DNA of 64,000 nt from NCBI GenBank assembly GCA_029945945.1, contig JAQSDM010000011.1, positions 248,001 to 312,000 on the forward strand, written 5' to 3'. Position numbers and translations under genes: made by a program. The notes beneath the pieces are model-generated. The model did not search any database, was not told the DNA's origin, and saw nothing but the letters and a program-made list of their open reading frames with translations. Numbering within the stretch: position 1 is the stretch's first letter; each line of letters opens with the position of its first letter. The stretch is from Algoriphagus sp. (GTDB lineage Bacteria > Bacteroidota > Bacteroidia > Cytophagales > Cyclobacteriaceae). Shown in pieces: positions 1-9,318 of the stretch.

Positions 1-725
1 AATACATGTGGGCTGCGCTTGGATGTCTGCGCAAAAAGATCCAAATAATGCCTGACAGTACGATAAATCATCATTGGGTAACTCTGCTTTCCTTGATTAC
101 TCACAATAAAATAGTCACTTTGACCAAGTTTTGAAAACCTTTCTTCAAATACTTTTTTATACAGCAATATATTCCGCGACAGCCCTTTTGTGAGTGGGAT
201 TATTCTTTCTTTTTTCCTTTTTCCCAACACTTTTACTGTGTCTTCATTCAGATCTATAGACTCCCATTTCAAGCCGATCAGTTCAGCCAATCGAACTCCG
301 GTGAGATACAAAAACTCAATCACCATCCGATCCCGCTGTCCTTCAAATGAAGGTTCATAAACGCTCTCTTCCAAAACGGCCTCAATGGTGAGTTCTTGTA
401 CAAACTCCGGCAGTTTTTTAGGATTTTTAAGAGACCTCAGTTTATACGTAGGATCTTTTGAAATCATTCTGGATCGGAGGAGAAATTTGTAAAAAGATCT
501 CAAAGTCGCCATTTTTCGGTTAACCGACGTCGTACTCAGCTCTTGCTCAACGAGGTCAATCACCCATGCACGGATTTCGGAGTGACCGGCTTCCGAGATG
601 TCATTCAACTCAAATGAAGTCGTGGCAAACTCCTGAAACTGCTCCAGATCGGTGCGATAAGCAATCACAGTATGCGGACTGCTTTTCTTCTCGTACTCCA
701 GATAATTGATGAAAGATTCGACCAT
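1..725 (-). CDS. xerC: Tyrosine recombinase XerC-like, C-terminus cut by window edge
   Basis: Site-specific tyrosine recombinase of the XerC/XerD type, which resolves chromosome dimers at dif. The ORF track misses it because no stop lies in the window. Translating the minus strand from the ATG at 725 gives about 241 residues: an N-terminal SAM-like core-binding domain (starting MVESFINYLEYEKK) followed by the catalytic domain with TGVRLAEL, which supplies the first catalytic Arg. The reading runs off the edge at SPHV, the start of the His-rich box, so the HxxR and Tyr nucleophile are not visible. It lies directly downstream of rpsU, a common Bacteroidota order that usually continues to raiA and tuf. 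XerC is preferred over a phage integrase because of this context. Confidence 0.88.
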   Translation of the reverse strand, partial: MVESFINYLEYEKKSSPHTVIAYRTDLEQFQEFATTSFELNDISEAGHSEIRAWVIDLVEQELSTTSVNRKMATLRSFYKFLLRSRMISKDPTYKLRSLKNPKKLPEFVQELTIEAVLEESVYEPSFEGQRDRMVIEFLYLTGVRLAELIGLKWESIDLNEDTVKVLGKRKKERIIPLTKGLSRNILLYKKVFEERFSKLGQSDYFIVSNQGKQSYPMMIYRTVRHYLDLFAQTSKRSPHV

Positions 726-788
726 GAGTTTTACTAATCCTCAAATAAGATAGTCCAAAAAATTGGAATTGGTGAGTGCCATTTAGCA

Positions 789-826
789 CAAAAAAAAAGC
801 GCAACTGCTCGTGGCAATTGCGCTTA
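789..826 (-). terminator. Rho-independent terminator after rpsU
   Basis: On the minus strand a 12-bp stem (arms at 797-808 and 814-825) is followed by a run of about ten T. It lies just after the rpsU stop and separates rpsU from xerC, so the small abundant rpsU message probably ends here, with xerC transcribed by readthrough or from its own promoter. Confidence 0.85.
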
Positions 827-846
827 ATATTGTAAATCAAAAATGA

Positions 847-1041
847 TTACTTCATTACTTCTTCCTGAAGTTTTTGCTTGTAAGCAGCTTTGATGACCTG
901 AGCTCTTCTTTTGATGGAAGGTTTGGTAAACGCTTGCCTCGCTCTAAGTTCTCTGACCGCACCGGTCTTGTCAAACTTCTTCTTAAAACGCTTCAGCGCT
1001 TTTTCGATTGATTCGTTCTCTTTTACGTTAACAATGATCAT
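847..1041 (-). CDS. rpsU: 30S ribosomal protein bS21
   Basis: Small basic ribosomal protein (64 residues from MIIVNVKENES), matching the bS21 family in length and in its Lys/Arg-rich sequence with RALKRFKKKF-like and RRAQ segments. bS21 binds the 30S platform near the 3' end of 16S rRNA. The ORF track begins nine codons upstream, but the ATG at 1041 is chosen because a very strong Shine-Dalgarno lies 6 nt before it and the extra codons are part of that leader. The gene precedes xerC and is followed by its own terminator. Expression is probably autoregulated through the leader. Confidence 0.96.
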   Translation of the reverse strand: MIIVNVKENESIEKALKRFKKKFDKTGAVRELRARQAFTKPSIKRRAQVIKAAYKQKLQEEVMK

Positions 1042-1047
1042 AGTATA

Positions 1048-1058
1048 CACCCCCTTTC
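1048..1058 (-). promoter_or_regulatory. Extended Shine-Dalgarno of rpsU
   Basis: Minus-strand GAAAGGGGGTG, 6 nt before the rpsU ATG, can pair over 11 consecutive positions with the 16S 3' tail (one G-U wobble). Most genes in this window have no recognisable SD, as is usual in Bacteroidota. From memory, in Flavobacterium johnsoniae bS21 helps hide the anti-SD and ribosomes lacking bS21 translate rpsU through its strong SD; this leader fits that model. Confidence 0.8.
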
Positions 1059-1335
1059 GTGGCTGCAAAAGTAGGGAATAAATCTGAAAAGCAACACCAA
1101 GACACCAAATATTTGGGGAAATGCAGGATACTTGCTGTAAAATGGATAGGCGAGCAGAAAATCAAAGCTCCGGTTCTGCTGGATGGCGCAAAAAACGAAT
1201 TTTGGAATCAAGCCGGGCAAGTGCCAAATATGTCTGTTCTAGTTTCAGCAGATGGCGTAGTGATTTTTTAAGCAGCCTTGGTTTGAAGGGAAAGAGCTGG
1301 AAGTGGCTATTATTGAAGAAGGAGGTCTATAAACA
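1059..1335. other. Intergenic gap between atpC and rpsU, no supported gene
   Basis: The gap between the rpsU ATG and the atpC stop is about 350 bases. Two short plus-strand ORFs (1059-1271 and 1121-1375) overlap each other, have no family resemblance, and one runs through a terminator hairpin, so neither is annotated. The stretch near 1085-1115 has CACCAAG-like spacing that may be a decayed heptad array. It must also hold the rpsU promoter, which I cannot place with confidence. Confidence 0.6.
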
Positions 1336-1370
1336 AAAAGTCCAACCCGTTTCCGAGTTGGACTTTTCTT
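1336..1370. terminator. Bidirectional terminator after atpC
   Basis: A 10-bp perfect stem (AAAGTCCAAC with GTTGGACTTT) is flanked by T-rich runs on both strands. On the minus strand it lies shortly after the atpC stop and should end the atpD-atpC transcript. Confidence 0.85.
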
Positions 1371-1388
1371 TATGATTACAACTGGCGA

Positions 1389-1634
1389 TTACCCGATTAC
1401 TTTCTCGGCCAATACCACAATTACATTGTCTTTTACTTCAACAACTCCGCCTTCCACAATCATGGACTGCTTGCCCTCCGTAGTGGTAAAGGAAACTGCT
1501 CCTTTGGCCAAAGCTGCGACGATCGGAGCGTGATTATTCAGAACCTGAAAAGATCCTCCTGCACCAGGAAAACTGGCTTCGGACACTTCGCCCTGAAATA
1601 TTTTTTTCTCTGGTGTGACGATTTCTAATTGCAT
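1389..1634 (-). CDS. atpC: ATP synthase F1 subunit epsilon
   Basis: Epsilon subunit of the F1 rotor, which couples proton flow to catalysis and can inhibit ATP hydrolysis. At 81 residues it holds only the N-terminal beta-sandwich (MQLEIVTPEKKIFQGEV, PGAGGSFQVLNNHAPIVA) and lacks the C-terminal helical hairpin of the roughly 135-residue E. coli protein; short epsilon subunits are common in Bacteroidota. It follows atpD after an 89-nt gap filled by a heptad array. The pair is separate from any other ATP synthase genes, as usual in this phylum. Confidence 0.95.
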   Translation of the reverse strand: MQLEIVTPEKKIFQGEVSEASFPGAGGSFQVLNNHAPIVAALAKGAVSFTTTEGKQSMIVEGGVVEVKDNVIVVLAEKVIG

Positions 1635-1646
1635 TCGATAGAATAG

Positions 1647-1723
1647 TTAGTAGTTATTGGTTATTGAGTTATTAGAAGGTCATCCGCTTTGGAGACAATA
1701 ACTAATTCCCAATAACTTTCCCC
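1647..1723. repeat. Heptad array between atpD and atpC
   Basis: Eleven consecutive 7-bp units fill the gap up to the first base of the atpD stop. The left units resemble TTATTGG/TTATTGA and the right units resemble CAATAAC, which is roughly the reverse complement, so the array is an imperfect palindrome with a few less regular units in the middle. It lies inside an operon, so it would be transcribed as an intercistronic stem-loop. Confidence 0.65.
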
Positions 1724-3277
<1,554 letters not shown>

Positions 3278-3383
3278 TTATATCAAGAAAGCCTAATACC
3301 AAAGGATATTTGGAAAATAAAAAACTCCGCTCAAATTATACCAACTGCCTGACAGCTAATTCCCCTTTCAAGCCGAAAGGAAG

Positions 3384-3887
3384 CTATTCCAGGACCCGCT
3401 TGGCAAAAAGAAAAGCATTAGCCCAATACTTGCTGCTGAGATAATCCTCTGTGACACCGAGAGATGTGGAAGAATGAATAAATCGAACCTCACCATCCTG
3501 AACCTCCGTCACAATTCCAGAGTGAGTCACCTGATTTTTCTTCTTGCTTGTCGCAAAAAAAACCAAATCGCCCTGGCGGATATCTTTGACAGGAACTTTC
3601 TCTCCCACTTGACTTTGATCATTGGATGTTCGAGGCATGTTAATTCCGATTGAATAATAGGAGTGAAAGACCAAAGCGGAGCAATCCATGCCTGAGCGGG
3701 TAGTTCCTCCATATTTATAAGGAGTGCCCTGATAGGACTTCGCTGTGGCGATGACTTTGAAAGCGGGATCGTCCTTGGAAATTTTCTTTGACTTACATCC
3801 GCCCAGCGAAAAAACGCCTAATAGCAGGAAAGCGAAACAAACTTGTAGAAATTGTACTTTGAAATAGTTGGCAGAGATGCTCTTCAT
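3384..3887 (-). CDS. NlpC/P60 cell-wall peptidase, lipoprotein
   Basis: Predicted secreted cysteine endopeptidase (C40) that cuts peptidoglycan stem peptides. The start MKSISANYF is chosen because it gives a proper lipoprotein signal ending in FSLGGC; the track start adds 12 residues before it. The mature part has YKYGGTTRSGMDCSALV with the catalytic Cys, THSGIV with the catalytic His, and IHSSTSLGV with the third polar residue. At about 167 residues it is a minimal single-domain enzyme. It stands alone between atpD and the divergent persulfide dioxygenase gene, and its precise substrate cannot be told. Confidence 0.88.
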   Translation of the reverse strand: MKSISANYFKVQFLQVCFAFLLLGVFSLGGCKSKKISKDDPAFKVIATAKSYQGTPYKYGGTTRSGMDCSALVFHSYYSIGINMPRTSNDQSQVGEKVPVKDIRQGDLVFFATSKKKNQVTHSGIVTEVQDGEVRFIHSSTSLGVTEDYLSSKYWANAFLFAKRVLE

Positions 3888-3984
3888 GTCCTCAATTTTA
3901 CCGGAAGATTGGAATGATTCCAACCATTTTCCGGTTTTTGAGATCAGATTGAGTCAAATTAGCTTTCCGGCATCAGAACCTTAA

Positions 3985-3998
3985 GTGATTATGATCAC
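3985..3998. promoter_or_regulatory. Crp/Fnr-type palindrome upstream of persulfide dioxygenase
   Basis: GTGATTATGATCAC has perfect 5-bp arms around 4 bases and fits the GTGA-N6-TCAC layout of Crp/Fnr-family sites. Its centre lies about 42 bp before the start expected from the -7 box at 4022-4029, a classic class II activator position. The assignment is inference. Confidence 0.45.
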
Positions 3999-4021
3999 CA
4001 AGAGCTCCCCGATCAGCCCTT

Positions 4022-4029
4022 TATCTTTG
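4022..4029 (+). promoter_or_regulatory. Bacteroidota -7 box TATCTTTG
   Basis: Exact match to TAnnTTTG, 32 nt before the ATG of the MBL-rhodanese gene. No convincing TTTG -33 element is seen, which would agree with dependence on an activator. Confidence 0.65.
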
Positions 4030-4061
4030 TAGCACTAAATCAGAAACAAAAAAATACAACC

Positions 4062-5408
4062 ATGCATATTCAACAGTTTTATGACGAAGGCTTGGCTCAT
4101 GCAAGCTATGCCATCTTAAGTGAAGGAAAAGTGGCCTTGGTCGATCCGGGAAGAAATCCTCAGGCTTATTATGATTACGCTGAAGCAAATTCCGCAAAAA
4201 TCGTTGCGGTTTTCGAAACGCATCCCCATGCAGATTTCGTGAGTTCTCACCTTGAATTTCACAAAAATGAAAATGCCACCATCTACGTGAGTAAGTTGGT
4301 TGGGGCAGAATATCCGCATACCGCTTTTGATCAGGGAGATTCAGTGCAAATGGGCAAAGTGACTTTCAAGTCTTTGCACACACCGGGTCATTCACCTGAC
4401 AGTATCAGCATCTTGCTGGTGGACGAAAACGGAAAAGATAATGCGCTTTTCTCAGGTGATACACTTTTTATCGGGGATGTCGGAAGACCTGACCTTAGAG
4501 AAAAAGCCGGTAACCTGAAGGCACAGAGAGAAGACCTTGCAAAAATGATGTTCACAACGGTTCAGGAAAAACTGAAGCCTTTGGCAGATGATGTTCTCGT
4601 ATTTCCGGCACACGGAGCGGGTTCACTTTGCGGAAAAAATCTAAGCGATGCTCGTCAAAGCACTATCGGTGAGCAGAGAGCTACCAACTGGGCTTTCGGT
4701 GACATCGATGAAAAAACCTTCGTGGATTCACTTCTTCAGGGTCAGCCATACATTCCAAAATACTTTGGATACGACGTGGACATGAATAAAAAAGGCGCCC
4801 CATCTTACCAGAGATCAATCTCTGCGGTGAGCATGTGGCCGGAAGGCGCAACCCTCCCAGCTGGAGCTTTAATAATCGATGTGAGAAAGCAGGATGCATT
4901 TGCAGCCGGACATATCCCGGGAGCTATCAACATCATGAATGGTGGCAAATTCGAAACCTGGTTGGGATCAATCGTCGGATCGGATGAGAAATTCTTCCTC
5001 GTTGCTGATTCTGAGGCTGAATTGGAAATCGTCATCTTCAAATCTGCAAAAATCGGCTACGAACAATTGATCAAAGGCGCTGTAGTCAATCCCTCGGGAA
5101 TGACCGAAAAAGGAGCATCCTTCGATTTGGAAGCCTTCAAAGAAAATAAAGACGCTTATACAATCGTGGATATCAGAAGTGCGGATGAGGCTAAAAACGA
5201 GCCGATCTTCGCAGGAAGTTTGAATATTCCACTTCAGCAATTGAGAGAAAGAGCTGGTGAAGTTCCTACGGAAAAGCCCGTAGTGGTGCATTGCGCAGGT
5301 GGTTACAGATCAGCTGCAGGAACAAGCATTTTGGCGGCAGCGCTGAAAGGTGCCGAAGTCCTGGACATGAGCGAAGCCATCAAAGAATTTCAATTAGTAG
5401 CACATTAA
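4062..5408 (+). CDS. Metallo-beta-lactamase/rhodanese fusion, CstB-like persulfide dioxygenase
   Basis: Predicted non-haem iron persulfide dioxygenase with sulfurtransferase domains, acting in sulfide/persulfide detoxification in the cytoplasm. Residues 1-240 form the metallo-hydrolase fold: THPHAD at 53-58, HTPGHSPDS near 110, SGDTLFIGDVGRPDL near 130 and FPAHGAGSLCG near 190. The D-F in HAD-F, where ETHE1 has D-H, resembles CstB-type enzymes. Two rhodanese domains follow: the first (about 265-350) has no active-site Cys in the usual loop and is probably structural; the second (about 365-448) has VVHCAGGYRS with the catalytic Cys. A strong terminator follows. It is monocistronic, with a candidate Crp/Fnr site upstream. 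Confidence 0.88.
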   Translation: MHIQQFYDEGLAHASYAILSEGKVALVDPGRNPQAYYDYAEANSAKIVAVFETHPHADFVSSHLEFHKNENATIYVSKLVGAEYPHTAFDQGDSVQMGKVTFKSLHTPGHSPDSISILLVDENGKDNALFSGDTLFIGDVGRPDLREKAGNLKAQREDLAKMMFTTVQEKLKPLADDVLVFPAHGAGSLCGKNLSDARQSTIGEQRATNWAFGDIDEKTFVDSLLQGQPYIPKYFGYDVDMNKKGAPSYQRSISAVSMWPEGATLPAGALIIDVRKQDAFAAGHIPGAINIMNGGKFETWLGSIVGSDEKFFLVADSEAELEIVIFKSAKIGYEQLIKGAVVNPSGMTEKGASFDLEAFKENKDAYTIVDIRSADEAKNEPIFAGSLNIPLQQLRERAGEVPTEKPVVVHCAGGYRSAAGTSILAAALKGAEVLDMSEAIKEFQLVAH

Positions 5409-5427
5409 TTTAGGTTTGTTGAATATT

Positions 5428-5464
5428 CACCCCCGTCCTTGAAAGGGCGGGGGTGTTTTTGTTT
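5428..5464 (+). terminator. Rho-independent terminator after MBL-rhodanese gene
   Basis: GC-rich stem CACCCCCG with CGGGGGTG, a short loop, then TTTTTGTTTTT, 20 nt after the stop. Confidence 0.9.
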
Positions 5465-5565
5465 TTAGGAAAATAGATCCCCTCAAAATCAGCAACCTGA
5501 TCAATTGGCTCAGATTTTTCCGAACCAATTTACTTATATTGATGTCTGTGTTTTGAGAGAAGAAT

Positions 5566-5805
5566 ATGAGCCGGGAAGATTTCATCCAATTGCCAATCCA
5601 TCAAAAAATCAAAACCCTCTACATGGAGGGTTCATTCGTTGTGGCTATCCGATATTATGGACACAAGGTGAATCTCTATTTACTTGAGAATGAATACATC
5701 GAGGTATTCTACAATCATAAGCTGGACAAAATCGACAAGATTGATTTTTTGCCAAGGGACCACACCCGAATGAAGTTTTATTTGGACCAAATCAGGATCG
5801 CATAA
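5566..5805 (+). CDS. Small protein of unknown function, 79 aa
   Basis: Not recognised. The predicted protein is soluble, has no signal peptide or membrane segment, and mixes charged and aromatic residues (MSREDFIQLP, VVAIRYYGHKVNLYLLENEYIEVFYNHKLDKIDKI), which suggests a small alpha/beta fold. It is taken as real because the codon pattern is ordinary, the longer overlapping frame has no merit, and it ends directly on a strong terminator shared with the convergent peptidase gene. It stands alone, so context gives no functional hint. Confidence 0.65.
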   Translation: MSREDFIQLPIHQKIKTLYMEGSFVVAIRYYGHKVNLYLLENEYIEVFYNHKLDKIDKIDFLPRDHTRMKFYLDQIRIA

Positions 5806-5833
5806 AAAAAGCAGGCCAAAAGCCTGCTTTTTC
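5806..5833. terminator. Bidirectional terminator between convergent genes
   Basis: Perfect stem AAAAAGCAGGC with GCCTGCTTTTT around a short loop, T-rich on both strands. It serves the small ORF on the plus strand and the DPP-IV gene on the minus strand. Confidence 0.93.
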
Positions 5834-5835
5834 AT

Positions 5836-8022
5836 TTAAAGTTTTCTCTTCAGAAAATCTGTCATCTGCGTGTACAAATGCCATGTTGTATTTCCACCGG
5901 ATATCCCGTGATTTTTGTTTGGGTAGTAGAATGACTCAAACTGTTTGTCTGCAGCGATCAATGCGTTGACCAGATCCACTGAATTCTGGAAATGAACGTT
6001 GTCATCGCCTGTTCCATGGATCAAAAGCAGGTTTCCCTTCAGCTTATTCACATGTGTAATCGGGCTGTTGTCGTCATATCCGGATGGATTGAGTTGCGGA
6101 GTCTGCAGGAATCGCTCCGTATAGATCGTATCATAATATCTCCATGTCGTCACCGGGGCAACTGCAATTGCTGTTTTGAACACATCATTGCCGATCATCA
6201 ACGCCAGCGATGACATGTAACCACCATAAGACCAACCCCAGATTCCGATTCTCGCCGGATCTACAAAAGGCATTTTAGCAAAATACTTCGCCCCTTCTAT
6301 CTGATCGATCGTTTCAAGTTTTCCAAGATTTGCATAGGTCGAATGTTTGAAGTCCCGTCCGCGTGCTCCTGTACCGCGATTGTCCACACATGCCACGATG
6401 ATTCCCTCTGCTGCCAATTGCTGATGCCAGAAATCACGCGTTCCTCCCCAGCTGTTCAGCACATTTTGCGAACCCGGGCCACCATATACATACATGAGCA
6501 CAGGATATTTTTTGTTCGGATCGAAGTCTGCGGGCTTGATGATGTAGGCATTCAACTCAGTGCCATCCACAGTCGGAAAGGTGAAAAACTCCTTTTTCCC
6601 CAGTGCAAATCCTGTCAATCGATCTTTCAACGCTTGGTTATCCTCCAATACTTTCAGCTCCGTGCCTGATGCCACATTCAAACTCACTCGCACCGGAGTA
6701 TCAGCAGTTGAATAATAATCGATGAAGAATTTATTATCCGGGCTCATGTTAATGGTGTGCGTTCCTTTAGCTGGTGTGAGGACTTTTTTACCTTTTCCGT
6801 CCAGGTTGATCACATAGAAATTTCTTTCCAAAGGAGACATTTCTGTGGACACGAAATAGACCTTCTTTGCTTTTTCATCCACGCCAACCAGCGAACTTAC
6901 TTCCCAGGCTCCCGTGGTAATCTGACGGATTAGTTTTCCGTCTATTGCGTGATGGTAAATATGCTTGAAACCATCTTGCTCGGAAGTTCGGATAAACGAT
7001 TTCCCATCGGAGAGGTATTCTAAGTTATCGTTGTTGTCCAGATCGACATAGGTTTTGGAGACATCGGAAATAATCAAACTGCTCGTGCCGGTACTTGCAT
7101 TTGCATGAAAAAGGTCCATCTGATTTTGAAGACGATTCAGGCGAATGAAGGCCAGCGTATTTGCGTCTTTGGTCCAGTAGATTCTTGGAAGATAAATATC
7201 TGTTTCAGTTCCGGCGTCGATTTTCTGAGTTTTCGCAGTGGCCAAATCATAGACATGAATGCTTACAAGCGCATTTTTCTCTCCGGCTTTTGGATATTTG
7301 AATTTGTAATCCTTCGGATAAAGCGGTCCCCAAAGCTGCATATTAAACTCAGGAACGGCTGATTCATCGAAGCGGATAAAAGAGATTTTCTTTCCGTCTG
7401 GTGCCCATTGGAAAGCCTGCGCCATCGAAAATTCTTCCTCATAAACCCAATCAGCAGAACCGTTGATGACTTTGTTCCATTCCCCGTCTGTTGTGATTTG
7501 GGTTAGTTTGTTATTCGCCAATTCAACCATGTACAGGTTGTTTTCTTTGACAAAAGCTACTTTGTCATTGTCAGGCGAAAGGGTGGCGTAGGAGATTTTC
7601 TCTCCGTTCATCAACTGCTGCTTTTGGCCAGTAGCCATGTCAACCACATAGAAAATCCCTTTCGAAGATCGGCGATAAATCGACTCCACGTCAGATGCTA
7701 TCAGGGCTTTCGTTTCGTCAGGGTTAAAAGAATAGCTTGAAAAATTCACTCCAAGCGCTCTGCCATCCAATAAAACCGCTTCCTCAGCTCCGGTCGAAAT
7801 ATTTATTTTTACTACTACAGGAGCTCCCATTCGATTGATTTGGGAACTGTAATACTGCCCGTCTTTCATCCAATTGATGCCATTGACGGATTTTTGGGCG
7901 AAAGTGCCTTTTTTGAAGACATCCTCGAGCGTCACTTTTTTCAGGGCTTGAGCTTGCAAACTGACAATCATTCCCAAAGCCAGGCTCAATGACAGAGCCA
8001 GCACTTTCCAATTTCTAATCAT
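5836..8022 (-). CDS. Dipeptidyl peptidase IV family serine peptidase (S9B)
   Basis: Exported exopeptidase that removes X-Pro or X-Ala dipeptides from peptides. The start MIRNWKVLALS is preferred to the track start because it begins a clean signal peptide ending near LQAQA. The N-terminal beta-propeller carries DWVYEEEF, the double-Glu motif that binds the substrate amino terminus. The alpha/beta-hydrolase domain holds GWSYGG (nucleophile Ser, about residue 600), HGTGDDNVH (Asp) and KNHGISG (His). Length, about 728 residues, fits the family. A near-consensus -7 box (TATATTCG) lies upstream. It probably feeds on periplasmic peptides. Confidence 0.93.
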   Translation of the reverse strand: MIRNWKVLALSLSLALGMIVSLQAQALKKVTLEDVFKKGTFAQKSVNGINWMKDGQYYSSQINRMGAPVVVKINISTGAEEAVLLDGRALGVNFSSYSFNPDETKALIASDVESIYRRSSKGIFYVVDMATGQKQQLMNGEKISYATLSPDNDKVAFVKENNLYMVELANNKLTQITTDGEWNKVINGSADWVYEEEFSMAQAFQWAPDGKKISFIRFDESAVPEFNMQLWGPLYPKDYKFKYPKAGEKNALVSIHVYDLATAKTQKIDAGTETDIYLPRIYWTKDANTLAFIRLNRLQNQMDLFHANASTGTSSLIISDVSKTYVDLDNNDNLEYLSDGKSFIRTSEQDGFKHIYHHAIDGKLIRQITTGAWEVSSLVGVDEKAKKVYFVSTEMSPLERNFYVINLDGKGKKVLTPAKGTHTINMSPDNKFFIDYYSTADTPVRVSLNVASGTELKVLEDNQALKDRLTGFALGKKEFFTFPTVDGTELNAYIIKPADFDPNKKYPVLMYVYGGPGSQNVLNSWGGTRDFWHQQLAAEGIIVACVDNRGTGARGRDFKHSTYANLGKLETIDQIEGAKYFAKMPFVDPARIGIWGWSYGGYMSSLALMIGNDVFKTAIAVAPVTTWRYYDTIYTERFLQTPQLNPSGYDDNSPITHVNKLKGNLLLIHGTGDDNVHFQNSVDLVNALIAADKQFESFYYPNKNHGISGGNTTWHLYTQMTDFLKRKL

Positions 8023-8064
8023 CTTATTATTAATTTGGGTAAACAAAGCTTGGGTTTAAGGTGG

Positions 8065-8072
8065 CGAATATA
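8065..8072 (-). promoter_or_regulatory. Near-consensus -7 box TATATTCG for the DPP-IV gene
   Basis: One mismatch to TAnnTTTG, about 43 nt before the chosen ATG at 8022. It lies upstream of the track start too, so it supports but does not fix the start. Confidence 0.4.
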
Positions 8073-8231
8073 GAAAAAATGCCAAGTCAGGCTTTCAGGA
8101 ATCTGGTGAACGGTCATTCAAATCCGTGTTTTTAATCCTAAAATATCTAAATCAAGAAAAACTTCCGGGAGCATTCACTTCTCCCTTACCCAAAAAATCA
8201 GCTAATTCGCATACCTAAGCTAGCCCGGCAA

Positions 8232-9218
8232 ATGAATAAAAAAATAGCCCTTGTAACAGGCGGATTCACTGGTGAATCCGTGATTTCTCTGAAGAGTGCC
8301 GCAGTCGTGGAGCGTACCATCGATCGCGAGCGGTACGATGTCTACAAAATCCTCATTTACCCAAATGATTGGCATTATATGAGTGCTTCCGGTGAAAAAA
8401 TTCCGGTGGATCTGAATGATTTCAGCATCAGTCTGGGCGATGAAAAAATCAAATTTGACGGAGTTTTCAATATTCTGCATGGTTCACCCGGTGAGGATGG
8501 AAAGCTTGCAGGCTATTTTGATATGCTGGGAATTCCGTACACAACCTGCGATCAGCTGACTTCCGCTATCACGATGAATAAAGGCTACACCAAAGCAATT
8601 GTGCAGGATATTCCTGAATTGAACGTGGCAAAATCCCTTCAACTTTTTGAAAACACGGTTGAAAACCTGCAAAAAATCGAGTCTGAATTAGTTCTTCCGC
8701 TTTTTATCAAACCGAATAACGGCGGAAGTTCCATCGGAATGACGAAAGTGAAAACATGGGCAGATCTTCCGAAAGCGGTGGACAAAGCTTTCGCAGAAGA
8801 TAAGCAAGTGCTCGTGGAAGAGTTTGTGTCGGGAAGGGAGTTTTCGATCGGCGTTTACAAAGGAAAAGGCGAGATCACCGTACTTCCTGCCACTGAGATT
8901 GTAAGCAGTAAAGAGTTTTTTGACTACGAAGCAAAGTACACTCCCGGCGTGGCGGAGGAAATCACCCCGGGAAGAATGACCGAAGAAGAAAAGTCGCGAG
9001 TCGATCGAATCGTCTATAAAGTCTATGAAAAACTGAACTGCAAAGGAGCTGTGCGAGTGGACTACTTCCTACAACACGAAACTGGAAAATTCTTCTTTAT
9101 CGAAATAAACACTGTTCCCGGACAAACAGAAACCAGCTTGATTTCCCAACAAGTAAAAGTGGCAGGAAAAGATGTGAAAGAGTTTTACTCAGAATTGATT
9201 GAAGAGATGTTTTCTTAA
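8232..9218 (+). CDS. ddl: D-alanine--D-alanine ligase
   Basis: ATP-grasp enzyme joining two D-Ala for peptidoglycan precursors, in the cytoplasm. At 328 residues it has the family length. It begins MNKKIALVTGGFTGESVISLKSA (the GGxSxE-like first motif), has LHGSPGEDGKLAGYFDMLGIPYT near residue 80, FIKPNNGGSSIGMTKV near 155, the loop EEFVSGREFSIGV near 195, and ends with FIEINTVPGQTETSLIS, which binds metal and substrate. The start follows no clear SD. A 70-bp heptad palindrome begins on its stop codon, followed by a bidirectional terminator. Confidence 0.95.
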   Translation: MNKKIALVTGGFTGESVISLKSAAVVERTIDRERYDVYKILIYPNDWHYMSASGEKIPVDLNDFSISLGDEKIKFDGVFNILHGSPGEDGKLAGYFDMLGIPYTTCDQLTSAITMNKGYTKAIVQDIPELNVAKSLQLFENTVENLQKIESELVLPLFIKPNNGGSSIGMTKVKTWADLPKAVDKAFAEDKQVLVEEFVSGREFSIGVYKGKGEITVLPATEIVSSKEFFDYEAKYTPGVAEEITPGRMTEEEKSRVDRIVYKVYEKLNCKGAVRVDYFLQHETGKFFFIEINTVPGQTETSLISQQVKVAGKDVKEFYSELIEEMFS

Positions 9219-9286
9219 GAACCTAGAAAACAGAACCAAGAATCAAGATTTTCCTGTCTCTTGCCTCTTGCTTCTTGCTTCTTGTC
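9217..9286. repeat. 70-bp palindromic heptad array (CAAGAnn family)
   Basis: Ten exact 7-bp units beginning on the last two bases of the ddl stop. The first five resemble AAGAACC/AAGAATC; the last five are TCTTGCC/TCTTGCT-type, the reverse complement of the same CAAGAnn core. It leads directly into the ddl/metK terminator. Confidence 0.75.
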
Positions 9287-9291
9287 TCATA

Positions 9292-9316
9292 AAAAAAGCC
9301 CCTTTCGGGGCTTTTT
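9292..9316. terminator. Bidirectional terminator between ddl and metK
   Basis: AAAAAAGCCCC, a 3-base loop, then GGGGCTTTTT: a symmetrical stem with T-rich flanks on both strands, shared by the two convergent genes. Confidence 0.93.
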
Positions 9317-9318
9317 GC

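Noticed and set aside
610-840. 76-aa minus ORF near the left edge
   Set aside because: It overlaps xerC in a different frame and reads across the rpsU terminator.
1059-1375. Two overlapping plus ORFs (70 and 84 aa)
   Set aside because: They lie in a gap, share no family features, and one spans a terminator hairpin.
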